The notes below the pieces were generated by a model. The model made no database searches. It was given only the letters and a program-made list of their open reading frames with translations, and had not been told where the DNA came from. Source: Acidobacteriota bacterium (GTDB lineage: Bacteria > Acidobacteriota > Terriglobia > Acidiferrales > UBA7541). Taken from it: DNA of 33,867 nt. The stretch covers positions 1-33,867 of the forward strand of contig QHYZ01000102.1 in the NCBI GenBank assembly GCA_003225295.1, in the 5' to 3' direction. Shown here piece by piece: positions 16,514 through 25,527 of the stretch (the first letter of the stretch is position 1; each line of letters begins with the position of its first letter). The position numbers and the translations under genes are program-made.

Positions 16514-17497
16514 ATGTTTGTTCCTCACACTTTCGGCGTTGCGCTTCTAATGATATTCACCAGTGCGATCTGTTGGGGCTCCTGGGCCAACACCTATAAG
16601 GGTGTAAAGAACTACCGTTTCGAATTGTTTTACTGGGATTACGCCCTCGGCATTTTCCTGATTGCGGTGGCGCTGGCTTTTACGTTGGGAAATACTGCGA
16701 ACAATGCCTCTAGCTTTCTGAACAACATCCGCGCGGCGGATCGGTCGAATTTCATTTACACCCTTGCCGGTGGCGCGGTTTTCAACCTTGCGAATCTCCT
16801 TCTGGTCGCGGCCATCGACATGGCCGGTCTGGCCATCGCTTTTCCGGTTTCGATCGGCATCGCGATGGTGGTTGGCGTCGTTTCGAGCTACATGCTGCAA
16901 CCGAGAGGGAATGCGGCATTGCTCGCAGCCGGCGTGGCGTGCGCCGTTAGCGCGGTGATCCTTGATGGCCAGGCTTACCGAAACCTTACCAGGGCGGCAC
17001 GGTCAGTTTCCCGTAAGAGCATCCTGGTCTGCGTTGTCTCTGGAATCCTGATGGGCCTGTGGGCGCCATTTGTCACTCATGCGATGACCCAGGGAAACGC
17101 CCTGGGTCCCTACAGCACCGGCGTTTTCTTCACGCTGGGAGCGCTGCTGTCTTGTTTTGTCTGGAATGTCTATTTTATGAAATACCCTCTCGTGGGCGAG
17201 CCCGTGAATTTCAGCAAATTCTTTCGCGGGCCCGCCGCCGGCCACCTGCTCGGTCTGATGGGTGGGGTCATCTGGGGCACCGGCACGGTCTTTAATCTGG
17301 TGGCCGCGAATTTCACCGGGGTGGCGATTTCCTATGCGATCGGCCAGTCCGCCCCCATGGTTGCAGCCTTGTGGGGCGTGCTCGCCTGGAAAGAATTCCA
17401 GGGCGCTAATCGTCACGCAAAAGCGTTTCTGGCCCTCATGTTCTTGTTCTATACTCTCGCGATTCTTCTGCTAGCCAAGGCCAACACGGCGGGCTGA
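16514..17497 (+). CDS. DMT-superfamily sugar permease (GRP/RhaT/ureide-permease-like)
   Basis: A 327-residue integral membrane protein with about ten hydrophobic helices. It opens with FGVALLMIFTSAICWGSWAN, then TYKGVKNYRFELFYWDYALG, a glycine- and tryptophan-rich first helix pair typical of the glucose/rhamnose/ureide branch of the drug/metabolite transporter superfamily; the second half repeats the theme (GGVIWGTGTVFNLVAANFTG). I use the ATG at 16514, with GGAG about 11 bases upstream; the frame is open from 16010 but that part lies antisense to rbsK. Being divergent from rbsK-deoC-ALDH, it probably imports ribose, deoxyribose or a nucleoside. The substrate assignment is by context only. 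Confidence 0.78.
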   Translation: MFVPHTFGVALLMIFTSAICWGSWANTYKGVKNYRFELFYWDYALGIFLIAVALAFTLGNTANNASSFLNNIRAADRSNFIYTLAGGAVFNLANLLLVAAIDMAGLAIAFPVSIGIAMVVGVVSSYMLQPRGNAALLAAGVACAVSAVILDGQAYRNLTRAARSVSRKSILVCVVSGILMGLWAPFVTHAMTQGNALGPYSTGVFFTLGALLSCFVWNVYFMKYPLVGEPVNFSKFFRGPAAGHLLGLMGGVIWGTGTVFNLVAANFTGVAISYAIGQSAPMVAALWGVLAWKEFQGANRHAKAFLALMFLFYTLAILLLAKANTAG

Positions 17498-17509
17498 TGG
17501 GGGAATACC

Positions 17510-17544
17510 GTTCGCCGTGGGAATGATGGGAACAGGTTTTTTTT
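17510..17544 (+). terminator. Possible terminator after the permease (T8 tract)
   Basis: An imperfect stem (CCGTTC ... GAACAGG with a bulge) is followed directly by eight T residues at 17537-17544, 40 bp after the permease stop. The T tract is convincing and the stem is weak. Confidence 0.35.
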
Positions 17545-17548
17545 GCTA

Positions 17549-18478
17549 CTAGGCCGCGAAAACGTTGCGGACCATGAACCATAAGTTCGCGGGGCGCTCT
17601 GCCAGTCTGCGCACGAACCACGGATACCAATAACTGCCGTAGGCCACCAGCACGATGGAAGTGCAGCCCTCGCTGGCGAGCCGCTCCTGCTCGGCGCGCT
17701 GGATGCCGTAGAGCATCTGTACTTCGAAATCCGCCTTGCGAAAACCTTCCGCAGATGCAAAATCGGCCAGCCGCCGGATCAACCCAACATCATGCGTACC
17801 GAAAGCGGCGCGCACGCAGCGATTCTCCTTCTTGGCCTGCAGCATCTGCTTCCCAAGTTCGAGATAGCTTTCGTCGACATCTTGCTTGTGAGGGAACGCC
17901 ATTTCGGGCGGCTCGCGGTAGGCCCCTTTGACCAATCGAATCGAGGGCCGCCGCGGCAGAAGGTTCGCCAGGTCGTCCTTGGTTCGATAGAGATAAGCCT
18001 GCAGGCATATACCGACGTTGGGATGCGCGCTCAGCACCCGGCGATAGAGATCCAGGGTAGCGTCCACATAGTTGCTGGCCTCCATGTCCACCCAGACGAT
18101 GGAGTCCGGTTGTGCGCGCTCAATAATGGCCTGCAAATGTTCGCAGCAGAGCTCCGCGGAGAGATCCAAACCGAGCTGCGTCAGTTTGACGGAAATTTCC
18201 GCGCGCAGACCTCTTACTCTGATGCTTTCCAGAACTTCGAGATAGTGTTCCGTAACCTGCTGCGCCTCGGAGCGATCCTTGATGTTTTCGCCCAGGTGAG
18301 TAAAGACCGTTCCGATCTTCTTTCCACCCAGAACCTGTGCGGCGCTAAGTGCGTCGTCGAGCGTCTCGCCAGGCATGAACCGCGAGACGGTGCGCCTTAC
18401 AAACGGGTAATGCGTCGCGCGATGTCGCAACCACTGATTTTGAGATGCTGCCAGCAGCATCGATCGCATAAGACTCAT
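17549..18478 (-). CDS. Proline dehydrogenase, monofunctional
   Basis: A 309-residue FAD-dependent enzyme that oxidises L-proline to pyrroline-5-carboxylate. The beta/alpha barrel shows EISVKLTQLGLDLS, VWVDMEAS, LVKGAYREP, and the C-terminal QMLYGIQ followed by YGSYWYPWFVRRLAERPAN, where the Tyr and paired Arg bind the substrate carboxylate in PutA. The length fits stand-alone PRODH; no P5C dehydrogenase domain is fused and none is next to it. AGAGG lies before the ATG. It is 116 bp downstream of the membrane/TPR gene on the same strand. Proline oxidation would feed electrons to quinone at the membrane. Confidence 0.92.
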   Translation of the reverse strand: MSLMRSMLLAASQNQWLRHRATHYPFVRRTVSRFMPGETLDDALSAAQVLGGKKIGTVFTHLGENIKDRSEAQQVTEHYLEVLESIRVRGLRAEISVKLTQLGLDLSAELCCEHLQAIIERAQPDSIVWVDMEASNYVDATLDLYRRVLSAHPNVGICLQAYLYRTKDDLANLLPRRPSIRLVKGAYREPPEMAFPHKQDVDESYLELGKQMLQAKKENRCVRAAFGTHDVGLIRRLADFASAEGFRKADFEVQMLYGIQRAEQERLASEGCTSIVLVAYGSYWYPWFVRRLAERPANLWFMVRNVFAA

Positions 18479-18594
18479 GAGTGCCTCTTGGCCCTGGAAT
18501 CTAAGCGCCTGCGGCTACCGCCCGCTCATTATTCTAAACCGCATCGCAAGGTGAGTTGTTTCTCTATTTTTCGGGAAAATGCCGGGTGATCCCG

Positions 18595-20868
18595 CTAGCG
18601 CGGCCTGGCAAATAGGGAAGCCGGCAGAGCGAGTGCTTCCTTCAGAACAACCCCGCTCGAACGGCGAACCGCGGCGGCTTGCTGGCCAAGGTGCGCTTCA
18701 TTTTGCGCTCGAACTTCGACGATGGTATTGAGTTGGATGCCGGGCGTAGCGCTCGCCAACTCTTCTGCGCGAAGAAGACAGGCGAAAACGAGACGCTCCG
18801 GCAGGTGTCGCCGATCGAGGAACTGTGCGTAATTGAACCAATCGCTTGCAGCGCTGGTCGGGTCGGAAAGCGAAGCGTCAATGGCCAGGGCCCGCTGATA
18901 CGCCGACGCTGCTGCCACGGCGCTCTCTTGTCTCTCCTCGAAGTCCGCCAGATGAACCAGGGCGAGGCTCTCGAGTGCTTTGGCATTCGCTCTTTCCGCG
19001 AATTGGATTGCGGCGTTGTAGCCCGCTAAGGCCCCGTCCTGCTGATTGCCGGCCGCGTGTGCGTCGGCAACTTTGATGAGCGCGGCGAGCACCGATGCCG
19101 TTTCATTGCGGTGCTCGTCCCGATGAGAAGCCACGATCTGCAAATAGGCTCGATAGTGGCGCGCCGCGGCCTGTACTTCGCCGCGCCGGTCCTGCGCCTC
19201 GGCAAGATAGTGCTGGGCATTCGCTTGACCGGGGTCGATATCGATCGAGCGCTGCCAGCTATCAATGGCCTCATCGCCGTGCCCCAAGCGCTGTGCCAAA
19301 AGCCCATAATTCACCAGCGCAGCGGTGTTACCTGGCCAGTGGCCAAGCATCTCTTGGTATTGCGCATACGCTTCCGCTTCCCGTCCTGCCTCGATCAAGC
19401 CTCGCGCATACGCTTCTCGCAGTGGTAAGCTACCCGGACTGACTGCAGCGGCTCGGCCGAGGGCCGCAAGCGAAGCATCGCGCTTTCCCGCCAGTGTCTC
19501 GGCACGCGCTAGCCGCATCTCCACGGAACTGTCATGGGGATTCAGCTTAGCCGCGCGCTCTAGCGCCGGAACACTGTCCGCCTCGCTCGACCAGTAGAAA
19601 TGCAGCTGATCCATCGCCGCCCAGGCCAGCAGCAGGGCAACAGTAGTGATTCGCAGGCCTCTTGCCGCGGGCGTGAAACCCGTCAGCCAGCGGGCCGCGG
19701 ATGGCCACGCGCCTCTCGCGCGTAACTCCGCACCCGGGGTCTTTTCATTGCTATTGAGCAAGAATGCCGCAACGCGTGAATCGCGCAGTTTCCAGAGTGC
19801 CCCGTCGAGAATGAAGTGATGGATGTTCACCAGCGCTGTGAAGGTCAGGAAGCTGGCGGCGAAATCTCGGTGAAACATGCGGCTCGCGATCCACGGTCCA
19901 GGAATGAACAACGCGATTCCTCCCGCGACCAGGGTCAAAAGGTACCGTGAAAACCTCCAGTGGGCATCCCCTCGCTGGCGCGCTTCGCGTTGCTGATAAT
20001 AACTGGTGATCCAGAGATATTGCGCGGAATGCAGCACGGCCAGAACGCCGCTGCTGTAGCGCGTTTGCGGGACCTCGTGCCCGCTGAAAAGTTGGATCAT
20101 GGCGGGCAACAGGAACCACAGGAACTGCGTGACGGCCAGCGTCAGCGGCGCGAGGATCGCTCCGAAGCGGCCGCGCCGCGCCATGGAAACCAGCGCCCAG
20201 CCACTTGCTCCTACGAACGATAGTGCCAGCACGGTTCGCGCGGGAACGGTGACTCTTGCTGGCAGGTCGAGCGAAAGAATCAGTGCGTCGCCCGAGGGTC
20301 CGGTCTGAAAACTCAGTATCAACAAGAGAAACGATGCCATGAACGACAGATGAATTGCGTTTCTTTCTGCGGGACTCGGCGCGAGGCCCGCACGGCGCGC
20401 GAACATCATCAGCAACCCGAAATTTTGCCCCGTGTAATGCCAGGGGCTCCAGCAGATGTATAGCGTGAAGATCCAGGGAAGCAGCGGATACCAGACGTGG
20501 GCGATGACTCCGGCAAATGCCAGCAACAAAGCGATGTGCACCGTGAAAATGCGGTATTTCTCAAAGTCCGTGCGCGTATGGTAGGCGCGGTAGACGGTGG
20601 CCATAAAGTGCGGGTAATTGCATAGCAGCGCCAAAAAATAAAACGCCACGGTCCACGCTCGGGCATACGTGGTGGTCGCGTAGAAAGCCAGCAAGAGAAG
20701 AGGGGCGGACCAAGCTCCGCAGCCGATCAAAAGATCGGTCCAGGGACGATAAATCCAGGGACTTTGTCGCGCCGAGGATGCCGGTGCGGACGGCGGCGCC
20801 GCGGCTGTGAGTGCTCGTCCCATCTTATGGAAGCGTAGCTCAGGGAAACCATAGTTGTGCGAAGCCAC
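18595..20868 (-). CDS. Polytopic membrane protein with histidine motifs fused to a TPR domain, function unknown
   Basis: A 757-residue protein in two parts. Residues about 45-420 contain some nine or ten hydrophobic segments and several His/aromatic motifs at or near helix ends: NYPHFMATVYR (His87), SPWHYTGQNFG (His144), VLHSAQYLW (His280) and NIHHFILDGALWKLR (His350, His351, Asp355). Residues about 430-740 are tetratricopeptide repeats, with alternating A/L/Y positions and repeats such as AAKLNPHDSSVEMRLARAE and SIDIDPGQANAQHYLAEAQ. The His clusters suggest metal or haem binding in the membrane, but I recognise no characterised family. The start is uncertain: GTG at 20868 or ATG at 20823, neither with a clear ribosome site. 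It lies 44 bp after glpF and before the proline dehydrogenase gene. Confidence 0.75.
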   Translation of the reverse strand: MASHNYGFPELRFHKMGRALTAAAPPSAPASSARQSPWIYRPWTDLLIGCGAWSAPLLLLAFYATTTYARAWTVAFYFLALLCNYPHFMATVYRAYHTRTDFEKYRIFTVHIALLLAFAGVIAHVWYPLLPWIFTLYICWSPWHYTGQNFGLLMMFARRAGLAPSPAERNAIHLSFMASFLLLILSFQTGPSGDALILSLDLPARVTVPARTVLALSFVGASGWALVSMARRGRFGAILAPLTLAVTQFLWFLLPAMIQLFSGHEVPQTRYSSGVLAVLHSAQYLWITSYYQQREARQRGDAHWRFSRYLLTLVAGGIALFIPGPWIASRMFHRDFAASFLTFTALVNIHHFILDGALWKLRDSRVAAFLLNSNEKTPGAELRARGAWPSAARWLTGFTPAARGLRITTVALLLAWAAMDQLHFYWSSEADSVPALERAAKLNPHDSSVEMRLARAETLAGKRDASLAALGRAAAVSPGSLPLREAYARGLIEAGREAEAYAQYQEMLGHWPGNTAALVNYGLLAQRLGHGDEAIDSWQRSIDIDPGQANAQHYLAEAQDRRGEVQAAARHYRAYLQIVASHRDEHRNETASVLAALIKVADAHAAGNQQDGALAGYNAAIQFAERANAKALESLALVHLADFEERQESAVAAASAYQRALAIDASLSDPTSAASDWFNYAQFLDRRHLPERLVFACLLRAEELASATPGIQLNTIVEVRAQNEAHLGQQAAAVRRSSGVVLKEALALPASLFARPR

Positions 20869-20912
20869 CGGGGCTCAATGCGGAATCGGTTACTTGCGCT
20901 CGCGTTTCAAGT

Positions 20913-21644
20913 TCAGGAAACGGCCAGCACGCGGAGAAGCACACCAGCCAGCACGCCGCCGAGTAACGGTCCAATCACGGGAATCGGCGCATAGCCCCAA
21001 TCCGAGCCGCCTTTCCCGGTAACCGGAAGAATCGCGTGGGCAATGCGCGGCCCGAGGTCTCGTGCCGGATTGATCGCATATCCCGTGGTGCTCCCTAGAG
21101 ACAGACCGATGCCCCACACGAGGCTCCCCACGAGATACGGGCCGAGTCCTGCAGCGGGGCCGGCCGCAGAAACGCTCTTCGAGAAAATCGCACCGACGAC
21201 GAAAACCAGAACGAAAGTCGCAATGATCTCGCTCAGCAAGTTCGCAACGGTGTTGCGGATCGCCGGGGCCGTACAAAAGCACCCCAGCTTGGCGGCAGCG
21301 TCCGGCGTTTCCTTCCAGTGCGGCAAGTAGTGCAGCCACACTAGCCCGGCGCCCACCATGGCCCCGAGCATCTGGGCTGCCAGGTAGGGACCGAACTTGG
21401 CAAAATTACCCTCACGCACCGCGAAGCCCATGGTCACTGCGGGGTTCAGATGTGCATCGCTGCTGCCACACGCAATGGCGGTGAAAACACCCGCCATCAC
21501 CGCCAACGCCCACCCGGCGGTAATCACCATCCAACCGCTGCCCTCCGCTTTCGATCGTTTGAGCAGCACCGCGGCGACAACTCCATCGCCCAGCAAAACG
21601 AGAATCATCGTGCCCAGAAATTCACCGACCAGCGGTGAGGTCAT
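20913..21644 (-). CDS. glpF: Glycerol uptake facilitator, MIP family
   Basis: A 243-residue aquaglyceroporin with six helices and two half-helix NPA motifs: HLNPAVTMG in the first half and AINPARDLGPR in the second. The Asp in NPARD is the residue that marks glycerol-conducting rather than water-only channels. I use the ATG at 21644, where GGAGG and GGAG precede it and the protein starts at the first helix (SPLVGEFLGTMILVLLGDGV); the frame is open to 21680, which would overlap glpK. It lies 16 bp after the glpK stop, so the two genes are co-transcribed and the pair imports and traps glycerol. Confidence 0.93.
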   Translation of the reverse strand: MTSPLVGEFLGTMILVLLGDGVVAAVLLKRSKAEGSGWMVITAGWALAVMAGVFTAIACGSSDAHLNPAVTMGFAVREGNFAKFGPYLAAQMLGAMVGAGLVWLHYLPHWKETPDAAAKLGCFCTAPAIRNTVANLLSEIIATFVLVFVVGAIFSKSVSAAGPAAGLGPYLVGSLVWGIGLSLGSTTGYAINPARDLGPRIAHAILPVTGKGGSDWGYAPIPVIGPLLGGVLAGVLLRVLAVS

Positions 21645-21660
21645 AGCTCCAGAGCCTCCG

Positions 21661-23163
21661 TCAGGATTCCATCCAGTCAAACGATCGTGTGACCGCTTTC
21701 TTCCACTGCCTGTACAGTTGCTCGCGCTCCGTTTCGGCGAGATGCGGCGTCCAAGTGCGGTCCACCGCCCAGTTGGCGCGCAACTCTTCCAAGCCGGAAA
21801 AGAATTTCATCGCCAGGCCGGCCACATAAGCTGCGCCGAGCGCCGTCGTTTCTTGAATCACCGGGCGCACCACCTCACGGTTCAAAATATCGGCCTGGAA
21901 CTGCATCAGCAACTCGTTGGCCACCATGCCCCCATCCACGCGGAGGCTGCGAAGGCCGATGAGCGAATCTTTCTCCATCGCTTCGACCACTTCCCATGTC
22001 TGAAATGCTGTGGCTTCCAGAACCGCCCGCGCCACATGCCCTTTATTTGCGTAGCGAGTCAGGCCGGCAATAACCCCGCGGGCATTCGCCTTCCAATACG
22101 GCGCGTACAGCCCGGAAAATGCGGGAACAAAGTAAACCCCGCCATTGTCGTTGACCGTTCGCGCCAGCGGCTCCACATCCGGGCTCTTTTCGATGATTCC
22201 GAGATTGTCGCGGAGCCATTGCACCAGAGCCCCGGTAATGGCGACGCTCCCTTCCAAGGCGTAATGCGCTGCCCCCTTGCCCAACTTGTAGGCCACCGTA
22301 GTGAGCAGGCCAAAATTCGAGGGCACCGGCCGCTCGCCCGTGTTCATCAGTAAAAAGCAGCCCGTGCCATAGGTGTTCTTCACTTCGCCGGGGTGAAAAC
22401 ACGCCTGGCCGACCAGCGCCGCCTGTTGATCGCCCAGGATTCCCGCAAAGGGAACGCCCCTGATCGCGCTGAGAGTTGCTTGGCCATAGACTTCGCTGCT
22501 CGAACGAACTTCTGGCAGCACCGCGCGCGGAATGTCAAACGCGGCGAGTAGTTCCACATCCCAATCCAGCGTTTTCAAATTCAGAAGCTGGGTGCGGCTG
22601 GCGTTGGTCACGTCAGTTACATGCACTCCGCCCTGTGGTCCACCCGTCAAATTCCACAGAAGGAACGTGTCGATATTCCCGAAAAGCAGGTCGCCGCCGG
22701 CGGCCTTGCCTCGCGCGCCGGGAACATTTTCAAGAAGCCAGCGCAGCTTCAGGCTGCTGAAGTAGGTGCTCAGCGGCAATCCAGTCTGCGGCCGGAAGCG
22801 GTCTTGCCCGCCCTGGCTGGCGAAGCGCGCGACATCTTCGGCAACCCGCGTGTCCTGCCAAACAATCGCATTCGCAACCGGCTTGCCGGTCTGGCGCTCC
22901 CAAAGGACGGTGGTCTCCCGCTGATTGGTGATGCCGATGGCGGCCAGATCCGAAGCGCGTAACCCGCGCTGCTCGAGCGCGTCGGCGATCACTTCTTCCG
23001 TGCGGCGCAGGATTTCCAGCGCATCGTGCTCCACCCAACCCGGCTTCGAAAAAATCTGTTCGTGCTCTTTTTGCGCAACGGCGGCGATACGCGCGGAGTG
23101 GTCAAACACCATAAATCGCGTGCTGGTCGTACCCTGATCAATCGCCCCAATGTAGTTTTTCAC
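21661..23163 (-). CDS. glpK: Glycerol kinase
   Basis: A 500-residue FGGY-family kinase, the usual length, that makes sn-glycerol-3-phosphate. It begins [18 protein letters not shown] (ATP site), has [23 protein letters not shown] with the catalytic-site Arg-Glu, and the C-terminal half [29 protein letters not shown] and [14 protein letters not shown]. The start is a GTG with AGAGGA eight bases upstream. It is the first gene of a leftward unit glpK-glpF-membrane/TPR-proline dehydrogenase and diverges from the VWFA-related gene. No glpD is seen in the window, so glycerol-3-phosphate oxidation must be encoded elsewhere. Confidence 0.96.
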   Translation of the reverse strand: MKNYIGAIDQGTTSTRFMVFDHSARIAAVAQKEHEQIFSKPGWVEHDALEILRRTEEVIADALEQRGLRASDLAAIGITNQRETTVLWERQTGKPVANAIVWQDTRVAEDVARFASQGGQDRFRPQTGLPLSTYFSSLKLRWLLENVPGARGKAAGGDLLFGNIDTFLLWNLTGGPQGGVHVTDVTNASRTQLLNLKTLDWDVELLAAFDIPRAVLPEVRSSSEVYGQATLSAIRGVPFAGILGDQQAALVGQACFHPGEVKNTYGTGCFLLMNTGERPVPSNFGLLTTVAYKLGKGAAHYALEGSVAITGALVQWLRDNLGIIEKSPDVEPLARTVNDNGGVYFVPAFSGLYAPYWKANARGVIAGLTRYANKGHVARAVLEATAFQTWEVVEAMEKDSLIGLRSLRVDGGMVANELLMQFQADILNREVVRPVIQETTALGAAYVAGLAMKFFSGLEELRANWAVDRTWTPHLAETEREQLYRQWKKAVTRSFDWMES

Positions 23164-23287
23164 CGCACCGGTCCTCTTTGTTTCGCTGAAGCATACTACG
23201 CTATTCGCGCCCCTGCTTCACGCCCAGGGCCGCCTTTCCCTCCGCCCGTGCATCTAACTAGGAGGAATGGGTAAAAGGAGCCGGTAC

Positions 23288-24211
23288 ATGATGAAGAAAG
23301 CAGATCCAACGCGTGTGGTCTTGATGATCGGGACGCTGGCCTTGGCATTAGGGGTTTTTGATGCCGTGGCCGCGGGGCCGGGAACGGTCACCATGACGGT
23401 AACCGCAGTCGGCCAAAAAGACACCAGCCCACCGCTGGTTACCAAGGACGACGTCCAGCTTTTTCTGAACAAGGAGCGCACCCAAGTTGCCGACTGGAAG
23501 CATGGCGAAAAATTATACCTTGCCGTCCTGATCGACGATTCGCTGGACAGCGAAATCGCCAGTCAGTGGAGCGATCTGAAAGCGTTTCTCGCCGGCCAGC
23601 CTGACACTGCATATATTTCTGTAGCCTACGCGCGCAATGGCACCGCCGTGCTGGCCCAGGATTTCACTAACGACCACACCCTTGCGGCCCAGGCTTTGCG
23701 CCTGCCGGTCGGCAACGGGGGCGCGTTCTCGAGTCCTTATCTCGCGCTTCTGGATCTGATGAAGCGATGGCCCTCTTCCGCCGACAGGCGCTCCATACTC
23801 TTGATCTCTTCGGGGATCGACTATCTTCGTGGGAATTTTGACCTAAGAAGCCCGGATCTCGATTCCACCATCAGTCGCGCGCAAAAGCAGAATATCAACA
23901 TCTGGACGATTTATGCTCCCGACGCGGGACATAGGGGGCGCGGATTCTTTCTCGTTTCCAGAGCGCAGTCGAATCTCAGCCAACTCTCGGATGCGACCGG
24001 TGCGGAATCCTATTATCTTGGCACTGGCGCGCCGGTCACCCTTAAACCCTATTTTGACGAACTCTCGACGCACCTCAGTAACCAGTACCTGCTGACCTTC
24101 AAAGCCAGCGGAGGAGCGAAAGGGCGTTTCGAGCGCGTCCGCGTTCGAACCGAGCTAGCCCACGCTGAGTTTTTGGCGGCTTCCGAAGCCTTTCTCCCCG
24201 CGGTCGAATGA
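23288..24211 (+). CDS. VWFA-related secreted protein (acidobacterial type)
   Basis: A 307-residue exported protein resembling the VWFA-related domain proteins abundant in Acidobacteriota. A hydrophobic N-terminus (VVLMIGTLALALGVFDAVAA) serves as signal peptide. The VWA-like core contains LYLAVLIDDSLDSE, ISVAYARNG, SILLISSGIDYLRG and NIWTIYAPDAG. The metal site is degenerate: DDSLD replaces the canonical DxSxS. The C-terminus (SNQYLLTFKASGGAKGRFER) is a beta-rich stretch usual in this family. I chose the ATG at 23288 because AGGAG lies seven bases upstream; an ATG at 23267 is too close to its own AGGAGGA. It is followed by a strong terminator. The function of these proteins is not known; adhesion or surface display is the common guess. 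Confidence 0.82.
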   Translation: MMKKADPTRVVLMIGTLALALGVFDAVAAGPGTVTMTVTAVGQKDTSPPLVTKDDVQLFLNKERTQVADWKHGEKLYLAVLIDDSLDSEIASQWSDLKAFLAGQPDTAYISVAYARNGTAVLAQDFTNDHTLAAQALRLPVGNGGAFSSPYLALLDLMKRWPSSADRRSILLISSGIDYLRGNFDLRSPDLDSTISRAQKQNINIWTIYAPDAGHRGRGFFLVSRAQSNLSQLSDATGAESYYLGTGAPVTLKPYFDELSTHLSNQYLLTFKASGGAKGRFERVRVRTELAHAEFLAASEAFLPAVE

Positions 24212-24240
24212 GCGCCGAAATCGCTTGGCTGGAAAACGGG

Positions 24241-24275
24241 AAGGCGCGGATCAGGTGGTCCGCGCCTTTCTCCCT
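24241..24275 (+). terminator. Strong intrinsic terminator after the VWFA-related gene
   Basis: A perfect 10-bp stem AAGGCGCGGA / TCCGCGCCTT (24241-24250 and 24259-24268) with an 8-nt loop, followed by a pyrimidine-rich TCTCCCT. It lies 30 bp after the stop codon and before the convergent LacI gene, where it may act in both directions. Confidence 0.7.
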
Positions 24276-24351
24276 AAAGTGGTACAAACGGTCCCGCACG
24301 GTTTAGCCCGGGCAAACTGATCTTGAACGTCTTCCCGGGGGAAAGCCATGC

Positions 24352-25443
24352 TCAGTCGTCGGCGCCGCTGAGCACCGCCGCTCGCGTGGAATCGCGGATC
24401 ACCAGTTCCGGGTTCATGCGGTGCCGCGAAATATTCCAGTCGCGCTTTTGCAGCGCGGCGTTGACGCCTTCCATTACGATATTCACCGCCAGATTGCCCA
24501 TGGCTTCGAGCGGCTGCCTCACGGTGGTCAAAGACGGCGCGGACAGCGAGGACAGCGGCACGTCATCGAAACCCACTACCGAACAGTTCTCCGGCACTTT
24601 CACACCCGCTTTGGTCAGCGCACGGATCGCACCCAGTGCCGTCAGGTCGTCGAAGGCCATCAATCCCGTGAAGCGCTTCTTGCGCTGCAGGAGTTCCTCC
24701 GTGAACCGGTAGCCGCCTTCGAAGCCCGAGTTGGGGTCGAAAGAATCCGGCAGTTGCAGGACGAGCGCCGGATCGATGTCCAGTCCAGCCGCGTGTGCGA
24801 ATTTCTGAATTCCTTTCCACCGCGGTGCGCTGTCGATCAGCATTCTTGGGCCGCGGATGAAGGCGATCTTGCGGTGCCCCAGCTGGTGGAGATGTTCGAG
24901 CGCCAGCCGCCCTCCCGCTTCGTTGTCCACCATCACCGAGCTGACCGCGTTTCCGGGCATCTCCCAGCCGATGGTCGCCGCGGTAATGTTTCGCTTGCTG
25001 AGGTCGGCGAGCAGTTGGATGTCCACGAAGAGCCAGTTGGCTACTACGATCAAGGCCTCGACGTGATGCTCGAGCAGCATTTCAAGGTAGCGCTCGAACC
25101 GGTTTCTCTGGTTGTGGGCGTCGGCGAAAATCTGAACATAAGATGATTGATAAAGGGCGTTCTCTATGCCTCTCAAGACCGGCGTGCAAAAAGGATCGGT
25201 AATGTCGAAGAACATCACTCCGACGCTATGGCTCCGTTTGCTGCGAAGAAAACGGGCCATCAGGTTTGGCCGGTAACCGAGTTTCTTGGCGGCTTCTTCT
25301 ATGCGCTTTTTCGTGGCTGGCGCGATGTAGCGCGCTAGCGGCGCATTGTTCAGCACGATCGAAACCGTGGCGGGAGAGAAGCCGCTGGACTCCGCGACAT
25401 CCCTCATGGTGATGGTCTGGTTCTTTGCGCCTTGCCGCTTCAC
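24352..25443 (-). CDS. LacI family transcriptional regulator
   Basis: A 363-residue LacI-type regulator. The helix-turn-helix is TMRDVAESSGFSPATVSIVL followed by the hinge GYRPNLMARFLRSKRSH; the rest is the periplasmic-binding-protein-like effector domain (VGVMFFDITDPF, HLHQLGHRKIAFIRGP, GLMAFDDLTALGAIRAL, VVGFDDVPLSSLSAPSLTTV). I chose the GTG at 25443 since GGGAGG stands seven bases upstream; an ATG at 25470 would add nine residues without a ribosome site. It lies 84 bp downstream of the APC permease on the same strand, so it may be co-transcribed with it and control it or a distant sugar locus. The effector cannot be read from sequence. Confidence 0.9.
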   Translation of the reverse strand: MKRQGAKNQTITMRDVAESSGFSPATVSIVLNNAPLARYIAPATKKRIEEAAKKLGYRPNLMARFLRSKRSHSVGVMFFDITDPFCTPVLRGIENALYQSSYVQIFADAHNQRNRFERYLEMLLEHHVEALIVVANWLFVDIQLLADLSKRNITAATIGWEMPGNAVSSVMVDNEAGGRLALEHLHQLGHRKIAFIRGPRMLIDSAPRWKGIQKFAHAAGLDIDPALVLQLPDSFDPNSGFEGGYRFTEELLQRKKRFTGLMAFDDLTALGAIRALTKAGVKVPENCSVVGFDDVPLSSLSAPSLTTVRQPLEAMGNLAVNIVMEGVNAALQKRDWNISRHRMNPELVIRDSTRAAVLSGADD

Positions 25444-25450
25444 GCCTGGG

Positions 25451-25456
25451 CCTCCC
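25451..25456 (-). promoter_or_regulatory. Ribosome binding site deciding the LacI start
   Basis: GGGAGG on the complement, seven bases before the GTG at 25443. This is the reason for preferring GTG over the upstream ATG at 25470. Confidence 0.6.
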
Positions 25457-25527
25457 GGAGGAACTATCATCTGGTGTTTGCGGTTCGCATTGCAATGTGG
25501 GGGCCTTCAGGGGAGATGGCGCTGGTG

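Noticed and set aside
20825-20850. A GCGTAGCTCAGGG string resembling a tRNA D-arm
   Set aside because: No acceptor, anticodon or T-arm can be folded around it and it lies at the start of a coding region.
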